DNA of 64,000 bases from Romboutsia hominis (GCF_900002575.1 NZ_LN650648.1:2457565-2521564), one strand, 5' to 3'; positions 52,310-62,640 are shown, counted from the stretch's first letter. Numbers and translations: made by a program. The notes: generated by a model from the sequence alone, not told the origin.

Positions 52310-52738
52310 TTATTGTGGTAAGTTTATCTTTTTAGTCATTACAATTTTAGTCCCTTCACCCTTTATTGAACTTACCCATACATCATCCATAAAGCTCTCC
52401 ATTACAGTAAATCCCATTCCTGATCTTTCAAGCTCTGGCTTTGATGTGTAAAGTGGTTGCATAGCCATTTGAACATCTTCTATACCATTACCTCTATCTT
52501 CTACTACTATTTTTATAGTATTTCCTTCTATTTCACATCTTAAATATACGAATTCTTCTTCATTTTCATCATATCCATGAATTATTGAATTGGTTACAGC
52601 TTCTGATACTGCAGTTTTTATATCTGCTAGTTCATCTATAGTCGGATCTAATTTCGCAGCAAATGAAGCTACTATAACTCTAGCAAAACTTTCATTCTCA
52701 GATTTAGCAGAAAATTTAACTTCCATAATGTTCTTCAT
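52310..52738 (-). CDS. spoIIAB: anti-sigma F factor SpoIIAB
   Basis: 142 residues. GHKL-fold kinase that binds SigF and phosphorylates SpoIIAA. N-box [11 protein letters not shown], and G1 [10 protein letters not shown] and G2 [10 protein letters not shown] are intact, so kinase activity is expected. Starts 13 bases after spoIIAA (SD GGGGGA). The chain is the usual length (146 in B. subtilis). Confidence 0.98.
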   Translation of the reverse strand: MKNIMEVKFSAKSENESFARVIVASFAAKLDPTIDELADIKTAVSEAVTNSIIHGYDENEEEFVYLRCEIEGNTIKIVVEDRGNGIEDVQMAMQPLYTSKPELERSGMGFTVMESFMDDVWVSSIKGEGTKIVMTKKINLPQ

Positions 52739-52751
52739 TTTGTATTCCCCC

Positions 52752-53084
52752 TTATATAGAACTTACTACTTCATCTGTATTGTTTATGTCTATAATTTTA
52801 TTCATTCCAGATAAATTAAATACTTTCTCAACTCTTTCATTTGCATTTATTATAGATACTTTTCCACCTTCAGCTGATATTTTTTTGTATCTACCTATAA
52901 TTACACCTATCCCTGATGAATCCATAAATTTAATATTTCTAAAATCAAATATTATGTTTTTTATAGGCTTAGATAGTAATATATTATCTATTTCATCTCT
53001 AACCTCATTTGTTATATGGTGGTCTAGTTCTGTAAATACAAACTCTATTGTTAGAGTTTTTTGTTCTAAGTAGTAGTTTATCAT
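52752..53084 (-). CDS. spoIIAA: anti-anti-sigma factor SpoIIAA
   Basis: 110 residues, STAS fold. Target serine for SpoIIAB phosphorylation lies in [15 protein letters not shown] (S57 or S58). Dephosphorylated SpoIIAA displaces SigF from SpoIIAB. First gene of the operon, under the sigma-H promoter at 53124-53153. Confidence 0.97.
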   Translation of the reverse strand: MINYYLEQKTLTIEFVFTELDHHITNEVRDEIDNILLSKPIKNIIFDFRNIKFMDSSGIGVIIGRYKKISAEGGKVSIINANERVEKVFNLSGMNKIIDINNTDEVVSSI

Positions 53085-53123
53085 TTGTATCCCCCCTGAT
53101 TATTGAGTATATTAACTCTTAAT

Positions 53124-53153
53124 CAATTCTATTATATTTACTTTTTATCCTTC
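53124..53153 (-). promoter_or_regulatory. sigma-H promoter of spoIIA with near-match Spo0A box
   Basis: Minus strand: GAAGGATAA (53145-53153), 12-base spacer, ATAGAATTG (53124-53132). The -35 matches RNAGGAWWW fully and the -10 RNNGAATWW with one mismatch. TGTTGAA at 53151-53157, one base off the Spo0A box TGTCGAA, overlaps the -35. Both fit known spoIIA control. Confidence 0.85.
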
Positions 53154-53342
53154 AACAAAATTTAACTACTTTTGTTTTATTATGTCTTAATCAACATCAG
53201 ACATAAATTATATAATTAATGATGTTAAATGTTGGCAATCCACATATTTATTATTTACATATTTTTTATTAATATACATTTTTTTCTATTAATTTATTTA
53301 TCTTTATATAAAGTAATAATTAATAGAAAATTTTTGCATATA

Positions 53343-53370
53343 AAAAAGCATAGCTTTTGCTATGCTTTTT
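53343..53370 (-). terminator. terminator of the DEAD-box helicase gene
   Basis: AAAAAGCATAGC pairs perfectly with GCTATGCTTTTT around TTTT. It is immediately after the stop codon. Confidence 0.88.
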
Positions 53371-53372
53371 AT

Positions 53373-54992
53373 CTATCTTCTTTTGTTGTTTGCTTTTTCT
53401 ATGTTTATCTTGTTACCTTTTATTTTTATATCTTTCATCTTTTCTAATACTTTTTTAGCATTTTGCTTAGGTACTTCAACGAAAGTATATTTGTCATATA
53501 TATCTATAGTTCCTATAAGTTTTCCTGGTATCCCAACTTCTCCAGCTATTGCACCTAATATATCTTTAGCTTGAACTCTTTGGTTTCTACCTACATTTAT
53601 AAATAATCTAGCCATACCTTCTTGAGCCCCAGTTGATCCATCTTTAGAACGCGCTTCTCTACGTTGTCTTGGTTTTTCTTCTACTATTTCTTCTTTAAGT
53701 TCTTCACCTAAAGCTAATTTTAAAAGTGCAGCAGCTACATCAACTGTAGAGTAATCTTCTTCTTGACAGAATGTTTCTAACCATTGCATTTGTTTAGTTA
53801 ATTTACCTTGTTCCATAGTTGATTTAACTTCTTTGAAGAATGCACTTACTTTCTTTTCTTCAACATCAGCTATTGAAGGTATACCATGCTTAATTAACTT
53901 AGTCTTAGTATATCTTTCTATATCTTTCATCTTTCTCATTTCTTTTCCAAATACAAAACTGAAAGATATACCTTCTCTACCAGCTCTACCAGTTCTACCT
54001 ATTCTATGAACATAGTATTCTTCATCTTGAGGAAGATCATAGTTAAATACCGCTTCAACATCATCAACGTCTATTCCTCTAGCTGCAACATCTGTCGCTA
54101 CTAGTATGTCTATAGTTCCCCCTCTAAACTTATCCATAACTATATCTCTTTGAGTTTGCTTTAAATCCCCGTGTAATGCATCTGCAAAATATCCTCTAGC
54201 TTGTAATTCACTAACTAATTCATCTGAACCTCTCTTAGTATTACAGAATACTACTGATAATTTTGGATTATAAACATCTATTAATCTACATAATACTTCT
54301 AATTTATTTGCAGATCTTGTTTCTATATAATATTGCTTTATATTAGGCACTGTAAGTTCTTTTCTAACAACTTTTATGTGCTCTGGATTTTTTTGGTATG
54401 CCTTTGTTAACTCTAATATCCCTTTTGGCATAGTAGCTGAGAAGAATACTGTTTGTCTATCTTCTGGAGTTCTACTTATTATAGTTTCTATATCTTCTCT
54501 GAACCCCATATCTAACATCTCATCCGCTTCATCTAATACAACCATCTTAACATTATCCATTTTTAATGTTTTACGGTTTATATGGTCTATAACACGACCT
54601 GGAGTTCCTATTACTATTTGAACTCCCCCTTTTAAAGACTTTATTTGTCTATCTATTGGTTGCCCACCATATATAGGTAAAGTTTTTATTCCGTGCATGT
54701 ATTTAGATATTTTTCTTATTTCTTTAGAAACTTGTATTGCAAGTTCTCTAGTAGGACAAAGTACCACCGCTTGTAAACTTTTGTCCTCTGGATTTATAGT
54801 TTCTAGTATTGGTATACTGAATGCTGCTGTTTTTCCCGTACCTGTTTGTGCTTGACCTATAACATCTTTACCTGATAATACAACAGGTATAGATTGAGCT
54901 TGTATTGGAGATGGCTCTTCAAACCCCATGTCCGATATAGCTTTTTTTATATCATCACTTATTGGTAAGTCTTCGAATTTTATTGTGTTCAT
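53373..54992 (-). CDS. DEAD-box RNA helicase with DbpA-type RNA-binding domain
   Basis: 539 residues. Q motif (FEDLPISDDIKKAI), Walker A AQTGTGKT, DEAD box VVLDEADEM, SAT FFSATM and motif VI HRIGRTGRAGR are intact. The C-terminal ~75 residues (MARLFINVGRNQRVQAKDIL to the basic end) form the DbpA-type RNA-binding domain, which in DbpA and CsdA relatives targets rRNA or structured RNA. Expected role: ribosome assembly and cold adaptation. Monocistronic with a strong hairpin terminator. Confidence 0.95.
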   Translation of the reverse strand: MNTIKFEDLPISDDIKKAISDMGFEEPSPIQAQSIPVVLSGKDVIGQAQTGTGKTAAFSIPILETINPEDKSLQAVVLCPTRELAIQVSKEIRKISKYMHGIKTLPIYGGQPIDRQIKSLKGGVQIVIGTPGRVIDHINRKTLKMDNVKMVVLDEADEMLDMGFREDIETIISRTPEDRQTVFFSATMPKGILELTKAYQKNPEHIKVVRKELTVPNIKQYYIETRSANKLEVLCRLIDVYNPKLSVVFCNTKRGSDELVSELQARGYFADALHGDLKQTQRDIVMDKFRGGTIDILVATDVAARGIDVDDVEAVFNYDLPQDEEYYVHRIGRTGRAGREGISFSFVFGKEMRKMKDIERYTKTKLIKHGIPSIADVEEKKVSAFFKEVKSTMEQGKLTKQMQWLETFCQEEDYSTVDVAAALLKLALGEELKEEIVEEKPRQRREARSKDGSTGAQEGMARLFINVGRNQRVQAKDILGAIAGEVGIPGKLIGTIDIYDKYTFVEVPKQNAKKVLEKMKDIKIKGNKINIEKANNKRR

Positions 54993-55122
54993 ATATTATT
55001 TCCTTTCCGTTATCTAATTATATTAACTTATCTATTATATATTTAATTCGAATAATATGCAATTAGTATTTTATCCCTTACTCATCTATAATATTCAAGA
55101 TAATACAACTTGTTTTATACCA

Positions 55123-56082
55123 TTAAGCAACGATATATATATAATATAATGTAGCCATATATAAAAGATATGTTGAAAGCATTAGCATTCCCTGCCATCT
55201 ATGTAATTTATGTTTTTTAATAGTTGGTATTATTAAAATCAAAAGTAGAGCTATCATAAAAGGAAAATCTATTTTTGCTGTTTGTGCCAAAATTGGTATA
55301 TCATTTGGTATTGCTGATATTCCTATTACAGATACTATATTTAATATGTTAGCACCTAATACATTTCCCACTGATATAGCATGATGCTTTTTCCTTATAG
55401 CAGTTATTGATGATACTAATTCAGGCAGTGACGTACCTAGTGCTATTACAGTAAGACTTATTATTCCTTGTGGTATGCCTATAATTTCTGCTATTTTTAT
55501 CCCATTATCTACTAATAATTTTGAGCCTAAAACCATCATTACTAATCCAAGTATAAAAAAGACAGCTATTTTCAATGTTTCCTTTATATTTATACTTCCT
55601 CTATTATAATTTTTACTTAAGTCTGTTTTACTATCTTTTTCTACACTTTTATAATTTGTATACATATATACTAAAAGCATTAAAAGAAGCAATAATGCAT
55701 CTATTCTATTAATATTTCCATCTATACTAAGCAATATTGTTAAAAATACTGATATTAAAAGAATTATTGATTTTGAAAAAAACATATTTTTATCTACTTT
55801 AAATGGACTTATAAATGCTACTAACCCAAGTACTAAGCCTGTATTACAAATAATAGAACCTACTGCATTCCCTAGGCTCATTGTTGTATGCCCTTGTAAA
55901 GATGCTACTGTTGACACTGTTAACTCTGGAAGAGTTGTTGCAAAACTTACTATCGTAGCACCAAGTACCAATTCCGATATATTAGTCTTCTTCCCTATTA
56001 TTACTGTATAGTTTATAAATATATCTGCTCCTTTTGTTATTAATATAAAACCTAAAATAAATAGTATAATAATAAATAACAT
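55123..56082 (-). CDS. calcium/sodium antiporter, CaCA superfamily (YrbG-like)
   Basis: 319 residues, ten or so membrane helices in two inverted halves. The two alpha-repeats are GATIVSFATTLPELTVS and ALGTSLPELVSS, which form the cation site, with a loop of ~20 charged residues (KSVEKDSKTDL) between them. Could exchange Ca2+ or K+ for Na+ or H+; ion specificity cannot be read by eye. Monocistronic; SD GGGGAGGG. Confidence 0.92.
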   Translation of the reverse strand: MLFIIILFILGFILITKGADIFINYTVIIGKKTNISELVLGATIVSFATTLPELTVSTVASLQGHTTMSLGNAVGSIICNTGLVLGLVAFISPFKVDKNMFFSKSIILLISVFLTILLSIDGNINRIDALLLLLMLLVYMYTNYKSVEKDSKTDLSKNYNRGSINIKETLKIAVFFILGLVMMVLGSKLLVDNGIKIAEIIGIPQGIISLTVIALGTSLPELVSSITAIRKKHHAISVGNVLGANILNIVSVIGISAIPNDIPILAQTAKIDFPFMIALLLILIIPTIKKHKLHRWQGMLMLSTYLLYMATLYYIYIVA

Positions 56083-56250
56083 AATATCCCTCCCCTATAT
56101 AAGATAGATATTCATTATTTGGACATATATACTATTTTTTTATTTTTAAATTTTTTTGTTTTAGCATAAAAACACTTGGGTATTATATGATTATAAGGAA
56201 AACAAATTCAGATTAAATTTAAAAATTATCGACAATATTTATGCGAAAGG

Positions 56251-56279
56251 TTGTATACAAAATACCTTTTATATGTTAT
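56251..56279 (+). promoter_or_regulatory. candidate pflB promoter
   Basis: TTGTAT (56251-56256), 17-base spacer and TGTTAT (56274-56279). The -35 lies in the palindrome TTGTATACAA (56251-56260). Anaerobic or redox control via Rex is common for pfl, but this is not a match to the Rex site. Tentative. Confidence 0.35.
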
Positions 56280-56327
56280 TATTATATTGTCTAAAAATTA
56301 TCTAGCTAGATTAATAATATAAATTTT

Positions 56328-56380
56328 TTAAATATTTAAATTTAAATAATAATATTAAATATTTAAATTTAAATAACAAT
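56328..56380. repeat. 27-bp AT-rich tandem repeat upstream of pflB
   Basis: TTAAATATTTAAATTTAAAT plus a short tail occurs at 56328 and again at 56355, with a single mismatch in 26 bases. It lies in the 5' untranslated region or promoter of pflB. Each copy contains the palindrome AAATATTT. The gap 56083-56424 otherwise contains only the candidate promoter. Confidence 0.75.
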
Positions 56381-56424
56381 AAATAACTTTACAAATTTTA
56401 AACCCTAACAAGGAGGCTATTCAC

Positions 56425-58656
56425 ATGAATGCATGGCAAGGATTTAAAGAAGGTAGATGGACTAAAGAAATAGATGTTAGAGGGTTCATCCAAGAAAACT
56501 ACACTCCATATGAAGGAAATGATTCTTTCTTAGCTGGAGCTACTGAAAACACTAAAAAATTATGGGAAGAAGCTATGGCTCTTTTCAAAAAAGAAAGAGA
56601 AAATGGCGGAACTTTAGACGTTGATACTAAAACAGTATCTATGATAGATGCTTATGCACCAGGATACTTAGATAAAGAATTAGAAACAATAGTTGGTTTC
56701 CAAACTGACGCACCATTAAAAAGAGCTGTTATGCCTTTCGGTGGTATAAAAATGGTTGAAAATTCTTGTAAGGCTTACGGATACGAATGTGATCCTGAAA
56801 TAAGCGAAATATTTACTAAATATAGAAAAACTCATAACCAAGGGGTATTCGATGCTTACACTCCTGAAATGAGAGCTGCTAGAAGATCTGGTATAATAAC
56901 TGGTTTACCAGATGCTTACGGAAGAGGTAGAATAATAGGTGACTACAGAAGAGTTGCTTTATACGGTATAGATAGATTAATAGAAGATAAATTAGCTCAA
57001 AAAGCTGAATACGAAGTAAGATGCATAGACGAAGAAGTTATAAGAGCTAGAGAAGAAATATCTGATCAAATAAAAGCTTTAGAAGCATTAAAGAGAATGG
57101 CTTTATCTTACGGATTCGATATATCTAAGCCAGCTACTAACTCAAGAGAAGCTGTTCAATGGTTATACTTCGGATACTTAGGAGCTATAAAAGATCAAAA
57201 CGGAGCTGCAATGTCATTAGGTAGAACTTCTACATTCTTAGACATATACTTCGAAAGAGATTTAGCTAACGGAACAATAACTGAAGAAGAAGTTCAAGAA
57301 ATAATGGACCACTTCGTTATGAAGTTAAGAATGGTTAAATTCTTAAGAACTCCAGAATACAACGATTTATTCTCAGGAGACCCAACTTGGGTAACTGAAT
57401 CAATCGGTGGTATGGGTATAGATGGTAGAACATTAGTAACTAAAAACTCATTCAGAATGTTAAATACTCTTTACACTCTTGGACCATCTCCAGAGCCAAA
57501 CTTAACAGTATTATGGTCTACTAGATTACCTCAAGGATTCAAAGACTTCTGTTCAAAAGTTTCAATAGATACAAGTTCTGTTCAATACGAGAACGATGAT
57601 TTAATGAGACCATACTGGGGAGATGACTACGGTATAGCTTGTTGTGTATCTGCAATGAGAATAGGTAAACAAATGCAATTCTTCGGAGCTAGAGTAAACT
57701 TAGCTAAGACTTTATTATACGCTATAAACGGTGGTGTTGATGAGAAGTCAGGAGTACAAGTTGGACCTAAATTCGAAGCAATAACTTCAGAATACTTAGA
57801 TTACGATGAGGTTATGGCTAAGTTCGAACCATTCACTGATTGGTTAGCTAACTTATACGTAAATACATTAAACATAATCCACTACATGCATGATAAGTAC
57901 TCTTATGAAGCATTAGAAATGGCTTTACATGATAGAGAAATATTCAGAACTATGGCTTGTGGTATAGCTGGTTTATCAGTTTGCGCTGACTCATTATCTG
58001 CTATAAAACATGCTAAAGTTAAAACTATAAGAAACGAAGCTGGTATAGCTGTTGACTTCGAAATAGAAGGAGATTATCCAAAATTCGGAAACAACGATGA
58101 CAGAGTTGACCAAATAGCTTGTGACTTAGTAGAAAACTTCATGAATAAAATAAGAAAGAACAAAACTTACAGAGATTCTTACCATACTCAATCTATATTA
58201 ACAATAACTTCAAACGTTGTTTACGGTAAGAAGACTGGTAACACTCCTGACGGAAGAAGAGCTGGTGAGCCATTCGCTCCAGGAGCTAACCCAATGCACG
58301 GAAGAGATAACAGCGGAGCTTTAGCTTCATTATCTTCAGTTGCTAAATTACCATACGAGCATGCTCAAGATGGTATATCTAATACTTTCTCTATAGTACC
58401 AGGTGCTTTAGGAAAAGATATGACTGAAAGAGTAAACAACTTATCTTCAATGATGGACGGATACTTCTCTCAAGGAGCTCATCACTTAAACGTTAACGTA
58501 TTTGATAGAGCTACATTAGAAGATGCTATGGAGCATCCAGAAAAATACCCTCAATTAACTATAAGAGTTTCAGGATACGCTGTAAACTTCATCAAGTTAA
58601 CTAGAGAGCAACAATTAGACGTTATAAACAGAACATTCCACGGAAAAATGGCTTAA
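56425..58656 (+). CDS. pflB: formate C-acetyltransferase (pyruvate formate-lyase)
   Basis: 743 residues, full length. Converts pyruvate and CoA to acetyl-CoA and formate through a glycyl radical. The catalytic cysteine pair is in GIACCVSAM, the radical glycine is G717 in [10 protein letters not shown], and the Pfl signature [16 protein letters not shown] is intact. Codons look optimised compared with neighbours, consistent with high expression. pflA follows after a terminator. SD AGGAGG. The start ATG at 56425 gives the usual N-terminus ([11 protein letters not shown]). Confidence 0.98.
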   Translation: MNAWQGFKEGRWTKEIDVRGFIQENYTPYEGNDSFLAGATENTKKLWEEAMALFKKERENGGTLDVDTKTVSMIDAYAPGYLDKELETIVGFQTDAPLKRAVMPFGGIKMVENSCKAYGYECDPEISEIFTKYRKTHNQGVFDAYTPEMRAARRSGIITGLPDAYGRGRIIGDYRRVALYGIDRLIEDKLAQKAEYEVRCIDEEVIRAREEISDQIKALEALKRMALSYGFDISKPATNSREAVQWLYFGYLGAIKDQNGAAMSLGRTSTFLDIYFERDLANGTITEEEVQEIMDHFVMKLRMVKFLRTPEYNDLFSGDPTWVTESIGGMGIDGRTLVTKNSFRMLNTLYTLGPSPEPNLTVLWSTRLPQGFKDFCSKVSIDTSSVQYENDDLMRPYWGDDYGIACCVSAMRIGKQMQFFGARVNLAKTLLYAINGGVDEKSGVQVGPKFEAITSEYLDYDEVMAKFEPFTDWLANLYVNTLNIIHYMHDKYSYEALEMALHDREIFRTMACGIAGLSVCADSLSAIKHAKVKTIRNEAGIAVDFEIEGDYPKFGNNDDRVDQIACDLVENFMNKIRKNKTYRDSYHTQSILTITSNVVYGKKTGNTPDGRRAGEPFAPGANPMHGRDNSGALASLSSVAKLPYEHAQDGISNTFSIVPGALGKDMTERVNNLSSMMDGYFSQGAHHLNVNVFDRATLEDAMEHPEKYPQLTIRVSGYAVNFIKLTREQQLDVINRTFHGKMA

Positions 58657-58724
58657 TTTATAACATCTATAATCTTACATCAGATAGTTTAACAATTATC
58701 AAAAGTCAAAGTATATAATTTTTC

Positions 58725-58758
58725 AGAGTGTAAGTCTCATCAACTTACACTCTTTTTT
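58725..58758 (+). terminator. pflB terminator
   Basis: AGAGTGTAAGT pairs perfectly with ACTTACACTCT around a 7-base loop, with TTTTTTTA after it. It separates pflB from pflA. The rest of the 58657-58982 gap holds TATAAT at 58843-58848, a candidate pflA -10, and no other recognised element. Confidence 0.9.
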
Positions 58759-58982
58759 TATTTATTTTAAAATCAATTATATATAATAACATTATAATCT
58801 AAAATTTTTTTACATTTATAGTTTGTATAGGTACTTACTGGGTATAATTAAAATATAAGGAATTATACATTACTTAAACAATATAGACTTTAAAGATATA
58901 ATAATTTATAATATATTTAGATGATATTATGTATACAGTATATTTAAAACGCAATTTATAAAACGACTTAGAGGTGGATATT

Positions 58983-59717
58983 ATGATAAAAGGAAGAGTT
59001 CATTCAATAGAAACATTTGGTACAGTAGATGGTCCAGGAATAAGATTTATAGTATTTATGCAAGGATGCCCATTAAAATGTAAGTATTGCCACAATAGAG
59101 ATACATGGGATGCAAAAGGTGGAAAAGAATATACAACTGACGAATTAATCACTGAGGTGCTTAAGTACTCATCTTATATGAAATTCTCTGGTGGTGGTTT
59201 AACTGTTTCAGGTGGTGAAGCTACACTTCAACCAGAATTTGTAGCAGAATTATTTGCTAAAGCTAAGAAAAATGGTATACACACTTGCTTAGATACTTCT
59301 GGATTTGTAGATATAGATAAAATAGATCCAATACTTGATAATACTGATTTAGTTTTACTTGACTTAAAACATATGATAGATGATAAAGCTAAAGACTTAA
59401 CAGGTGTAACAATACAAAAAACATTAAAGTTAGCTAAACACTTAGATGAAAGAAATATACCTGTTTGGATAAGACACGTTTTAGTTCCTGGTATAACAGA
59501 TGATAGAGAAAACTTAGAGGCATTAGGTAAATTTGTATCTACTCTTAACAATGTAGATAGACTTGAATTATTACCATATCATACAATAGGTGTTCACAAA
59601 TGGGAAAGTATGGGAATTGAATATGAGTTAAAAGGTGTTCCTGATGCTACTCCAGAAGATATTAAAAAAGCTAGCCAAGTTTTAAAAGAATTTGGTGTTG
59701 AGGTATTTAATAAATAA
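58983..59717 (+). CDS. pflA: pyruvate formate-lyase-activating enzyme
   Basis: 244 residues. Radical SAM activase that abstracts a hydrogen from G717 of PflB. The cluster motif is CPLKCKYCHNRDTW, and FVMQGCP-like FIVFMQGCP, SGGEATLQPEF and the ...LDTSGF segment are typical of PflA. The ATG at 58983 follows SD GAGGTG; a GTG nine bases upstream is less likely. Transcribed separately from pflB. Confidence 0.97.
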   Translation: MIKGRVHSIETFGTVDGPGIRFIVFMQGCPLKCKYCHNRDTWDAKGGKEYTTDELITEVLKYSSYMKFSGGGLTVSGGEATLQPEFVAELFAKAKKNGIHTCLDTSGFVDIDKIDPILDNTDLVLLDLKHMIDDKAKDLTGVTIQKTLKLAKHLDERNIPVWIRHVLVPGITDDRENLEALGKFVSTLNNVDRLELLPYHTIGVHKWESMGIEYELKGVPDATPEDIKKASQVLKEFGVEVFNK

Positions 59718-59750
59718 GCCCTTAAATTTCTTTGAATAATTTATATATAA

Positions 59751-59784
59751 CAAAAAAGAAGTCCTAGGACTTCTTTTTTTTGTT
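59751..59784. terminator. bidirectional terminator between pflA and thiI
   Basis: AAAAAAGAAGTCC and GGACTTCTTTTTTTT form a long stem with TATATAAC/GTTATATA outside. Convergent genes pflA and thiI end here. Confidence 0.88.
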
Positions 59785-59797
59785 ATATATTTTAGAA

Positions 59798-60970
59798 TTA
59801 GAATTCTAAATCTTCTACTTCTATGTTATCTATAGCATCTTGTATTAATTTTTCTACATCTAATGCATTTTCTGACTTTTCTATTCTCTCTAATCTAGGC
59901 TTAGTCACAGGTTTTTTAGGAGCAAATACTGTACAACAATCTTCTTCTGGAAGTATTGATGTTTCAAATGTTCCTATTTTTTGAGCTATATCAACTATTT
60001 CAGTTTTATCCATAGCTATAAGAGGTCTAAATACAGGTATACTAACTGATGCATTTGTGCAAGTTAGTCCTTGTATAGTTTGAGATGCAACTTGTCCTAT
60101 ACTCTCTCCTGTAACTAAAGCATCACAGTGTCTTTTTTCTGCTACTGCTTGAGCTATTCTCATCATAAATCTTCTTGATATTATAGTCATTTCTTCATCT
60201 TTACAATTTAGACCTATAGCTTTTTGTATTTCTAACATATTAACTTTATGAAGTCTTACTCTTCCACAATACTTAGCTAATATTTTTCCTAAATCTCTTA
60301 CTTTCTCTTGAGATTTTTCACTAGTAAATGGATAACTGTGGAAATGTATACATTCTAGTTCCATACCTCTTTTTGCTACCATCCAAGATGCAACTGGTGA
60401 ATCTATACCTCCAGATAATAAAGACATAGCTCTACCGTTTGTTCCAAGAGGTAATCCTCCATAACCTGGTATAGTATCGCTGTATACCATTACATGATTT
60501 TCTCTATATTCACAACGTATTCTAACTTCTGGATTTCTTATATCTACTGCTATTTTGTCTTTAACTTGAGATACTAAGTAACCTGCTATATCTCTACTCA
60601 TTTCTTGAGAAGTAAATTTAAAGCTCTTATCTCCTCTTTTACTTTCTACTTTAAAGCTCTTTGCTCCTGCGTCTATTTTTTCTTCTAATACTTCTAACGC
60701 CAATTCCTTTAATTTAGTATAATCTTTTTCAGCTCTTATTGCTGGACATACTCCTACTATACCAAATACTTTTCTTACTTCTTCTGCAACTTCTTCATAA
60801 TCATAGTCTTCTAAGTCTACATATATTCTTCCAAATTCTTTATAAACTTTAAATTCACCTAATGGCTTAAGCATATTTTTTACATTTTTTATTAACTTAT
60901 TTTCAAATAAGTATCTATTTTTTCCTTTTACACCTATTTCCCCGTACTTAACTATTAATATATTATACAA
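59798..60970 (-). CDS. thiI: tRNA 4-thiouridine synthase ThiI
   Basis: 390 residues, without the C-terminal rhodanese domain of E. coli ThiI. N-terminal ferredoxin-like and THUMP domains (1-165) and the PP-loop [12 protein letters not shown] are present. It makes s4U8 in tRNA; the short version may take sulfur directly from a cysteine desulfurase, and the next upstream gene encodes one. The start TTG at 60970 gives [16 protein letters not shown] and fits SD AGGTG; an upstream GTG at 60979 is not preferred. Confidence 0.94.
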   Translation of the reverse strand: MYNILIVKYGEIGVKGKNRYLFENKLIKNVKNMLKPLGEFKVYKEFGRIYVDLEDYDYEEVAEEVRKVFGIVGVCPAIRAEKDYTKLKELALEVLEEKIDAGAKSFKVESKRGDKSFKFTSQEMSRDIAGYLVSQVKDKIAVDIRNPEVRIRCEYRENHVMVYSDTIPGYGGLPLGTNGRAMSLLSGGIDSPVASWMVAKRGMELECIHFHSYPFTSEKSQEKVRDLGKILAKYCGRVRLHKVNMLEIQKAIGLNCKDEEMTIISRRFMMRIAQAVAEKRHCDALVTGESIGQVASQTIQGLTCTNASVSIPVFRPLIAMDKTEIVDIAQKIGTFETSILPEEDCCTVFAPKKPVTKPRLERIEKSENALDVEKLIQDAIDNIEVEDLEF

Positions 60971-60999
60971 ATGTATCACCTCATATTTTGATTATCGTC

Positions 61000-61061
61000 T
61001 TCTTGTTGTTTTTCTTAAAAATTCAACTTCTTCTTATTATTTTTCTTAAAGATTCAACTTC
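61000..61061. repeat. 31-bp tandem duplication at the cysteine desulfurase 3' end
   Basis: 61000-61030 and 61031-61061 differ at only three of 31 positions, all transitions. The copy inside the gene encodes EVESLRKIIRR; the outer copy, in the frame of the first one's reading, would encode EVEFLRKTTRRR followed by TAA. Confidence 0.9.
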
Positions 61062-62174
61062 CTCTTTAAGTATTTTTACAGCTTCTAAAATCTCTTCTTC
61101 TGTATTTAAATCTGATAAGCTAAATCTTATAGCTCCTTCTATTTCTTCATTAGTTAATTTCATTTGAGTTAGTACATGACTTCCTTTTTTCTTAGAAGAA
61201 CATGCAGAACCTGTAGATACATACATACCTTTTTGCTCTAAGCAATGAAGTAACACTTCTCCTTTTATATCTTTAAATGAGATATTAAGTATATGACACA
61301 CTCCATCTTCTGGAGAATTTATTTTTATATCTTCTATATTTTTAGATATTTCTTCTTTAAGTAAATTCTTTAAAGAAGATATTTTTTCTATTTTAGAATT
61401 TAAATCATCATTTATAATTTTTATAGCCTCGCCTAATCCATATATACCAGGTGCATTTTCTGTCCCTGCTCTTACACCGATTTCTTGTCCCCCACCAGTT
61501 AACATAGGTTTTATCCTGTTAGTTTCCTTTATATACATAAATCCTATACCTTTAGGCCCGTGGAATTTATGCCCACTAACACTCATAAAATCTATATTAT
61601 ATCTTGATGGTCTAAAGTTTATCTTAGAATATGATTGAACTGCATCTACATGTAAATAAACTTTGTCTTTTAATGACTTAAGGTACTTACCTATTTCTTG
61701 GATAGGTTGTATGGATCCTACTTCATTATTTACGTGCATTATAGTTACTAAGCATGTAGTAGGCTTTATAGCTTTTTTAAGTTCCTCTAAATCTATTTTA
61801 CCTTCTCTATCAACATCTAAATATGTTACCTCACATCCATCGTTTTCTAAATCCTTTAATGTATTTAAAACTGATGGATGCTCTATACTCGTAGATATTA
61901 TATGGTTTTTTCTTTTTTTATGTAGATTGACTACACCTCTAATTATAGTATTATTAGATTCTGTTCCTCCTGATGTAAAGTAAATTTCTTTATCCTTAGC
62001 ACCTAAAGTTTTAGCAATCTCACTTCTTATGGCTTTTATATTCTTTTCTACCTCAACACCCTTTCTATGTAAAGATGATGGGTTTGCGTAATCATGGCTA
62101 AGTGCATAAACAACTTTTTCAATAACCTCACTATATGGTTTAGTTGTTGCACTATTATCTAAATATATTTCCAT
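61023..62174 (-). CDS. cysteine desulfurase family protein (NifS/IscS-like)
   Basis: 383 residues. PLP enzyme that takes sulfur from cysteine. The PLP lysine is in SVSGHKFHGPKGIGF and the catalytic cysteine in STGSACSSKKKGS (long-loop, class I type). Directly upstream of thiI (gap about 50 bases), so it most likely supplies persulfide for s4U. The C-terminus is altered by a 31-bp duplication. ATG at 62174 is preferred over a GTG at 62183. Not clearly the main Isc desulfurase, as no iscU or iscR is near. Confidence 0.92.
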   Translation of the reverse strand: MEIYLDNSATTKPYSEVIEKVVYALSHDYANPSSLHRKGVEVEKNIKAIRSEIAKTLGAKDKEIYFTSGGTESNNTIIRGVVNLHKKRKNHIISTSIEHPSVLNTLKDLENDGCEVTYLDVDREGKIDLEELKKAIKPTTCLVTIMHVNNEVGSIQPIQEIGKYLKSLKDKVYLHVDAVQSYSKINFRPSRYNIDFMSVSGHKFHGPKGIGFMYIKETNRIKPMLTGGGQEIGVRAGTENAPGIYGLGEAIKIINDDLNSKIEKISSLKNLLKEEISKNIEDIKINSPEDGVCHILNISFKDIKGEVLLHCLEQKGMYVSTGSACSSKKKGSHVLTQMKLTNEEIEGAIRFSLSDLNTEEEILEAVKILKEEVESLRKIIRRS

Positions 62175-62492
62175 ATTTTTCACCAGCTTCCTGTATTAAG
62201 TATTTATATAAATTCAAAATTATTCAAATATGTTTTATTTATTCTTTCCAATTTATAAATTATTTTATCAAATTGAAATAAAAATTTTATCTATTATATA
62301 TTAACCTAAATAGACTTATTTATTATATCATATTTACGTTATTTTTTAAGGTTTAATAATAATATTACTAAATATATATTAAATATAATTGTTGTTTTAT
62401 TTTATATATTCACTTATAATTTTAACTTAATAATTATAAATTATCACTATTTTGTAGAATTGTAATTTTTTTCAATATTTTTCTTTAAAGTA

Positions 62493-62521
62493 TTGATTTT
62501 CATGTCGAAATTTGATAATAT
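62493..62521 (+). promoter_or_regulatory. promoter of sRNA-like unit 1 with Spo0A box
   Basis: TTGATT (62493-62498), 17-base spacer, TAATAT (62516-62521) preceded by TG-A (extended -10). The exact Spo0A-box heptamer TGTCGAA occupies 62503-62509, inside the spacer. The same order occurs in unit 2. Confidence 0.7.
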
Positions 62522-62527
62522 ATAAAC

Positions 62528-62640
62528 ATGGTTATCCCCCTGATAACCTTAGTAAAATCTCTATTCCCAATACCCCTTTTAAATGAATATTTAATTCATT
62601 TAAGGCCTACTTCAGATCGGAAAAGAAGTAGGTTTTATTT
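62528..62640 (+). ncRNA. candidate C-rich small RNA, unit 1
   Basis: Predicted RNA of about 113 nt starting near 62528. Its 5' end folds as GGTTATC-CCCCT-GATAACC (62530-62548), followed by a C-rich single strand (ATTCCCAATACCCC), an AAATGAAT/ATTCATTT hairpin and an intrinsic terminator CCTACTTC/GAAGTAGG with a T-run. It has no open frame of note. C-rich loops of this kind pair with Shine-Dalgarno sequences in RsaE/RoxS-type sRNAs of Firmicutes; the match here is of type, not of identity. I know of no family name for it. Confidence 0.6.
62606..62640 (+). terminator. terminator of sRNA-like unit 1
   Basis: CCTACTTC (62606-62613) pairs with GAAGTAGG (62625-62632), followed by TTTTATTTTT. Confidence 0.85.

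Noticed and set aside
56251-56260. TTGTATACAA as a Rex operator for pflB
   Set aside because: It is a 10-bp palindrome that does not fit the longer TTGTTAA-N4-TTAACAA pattern.
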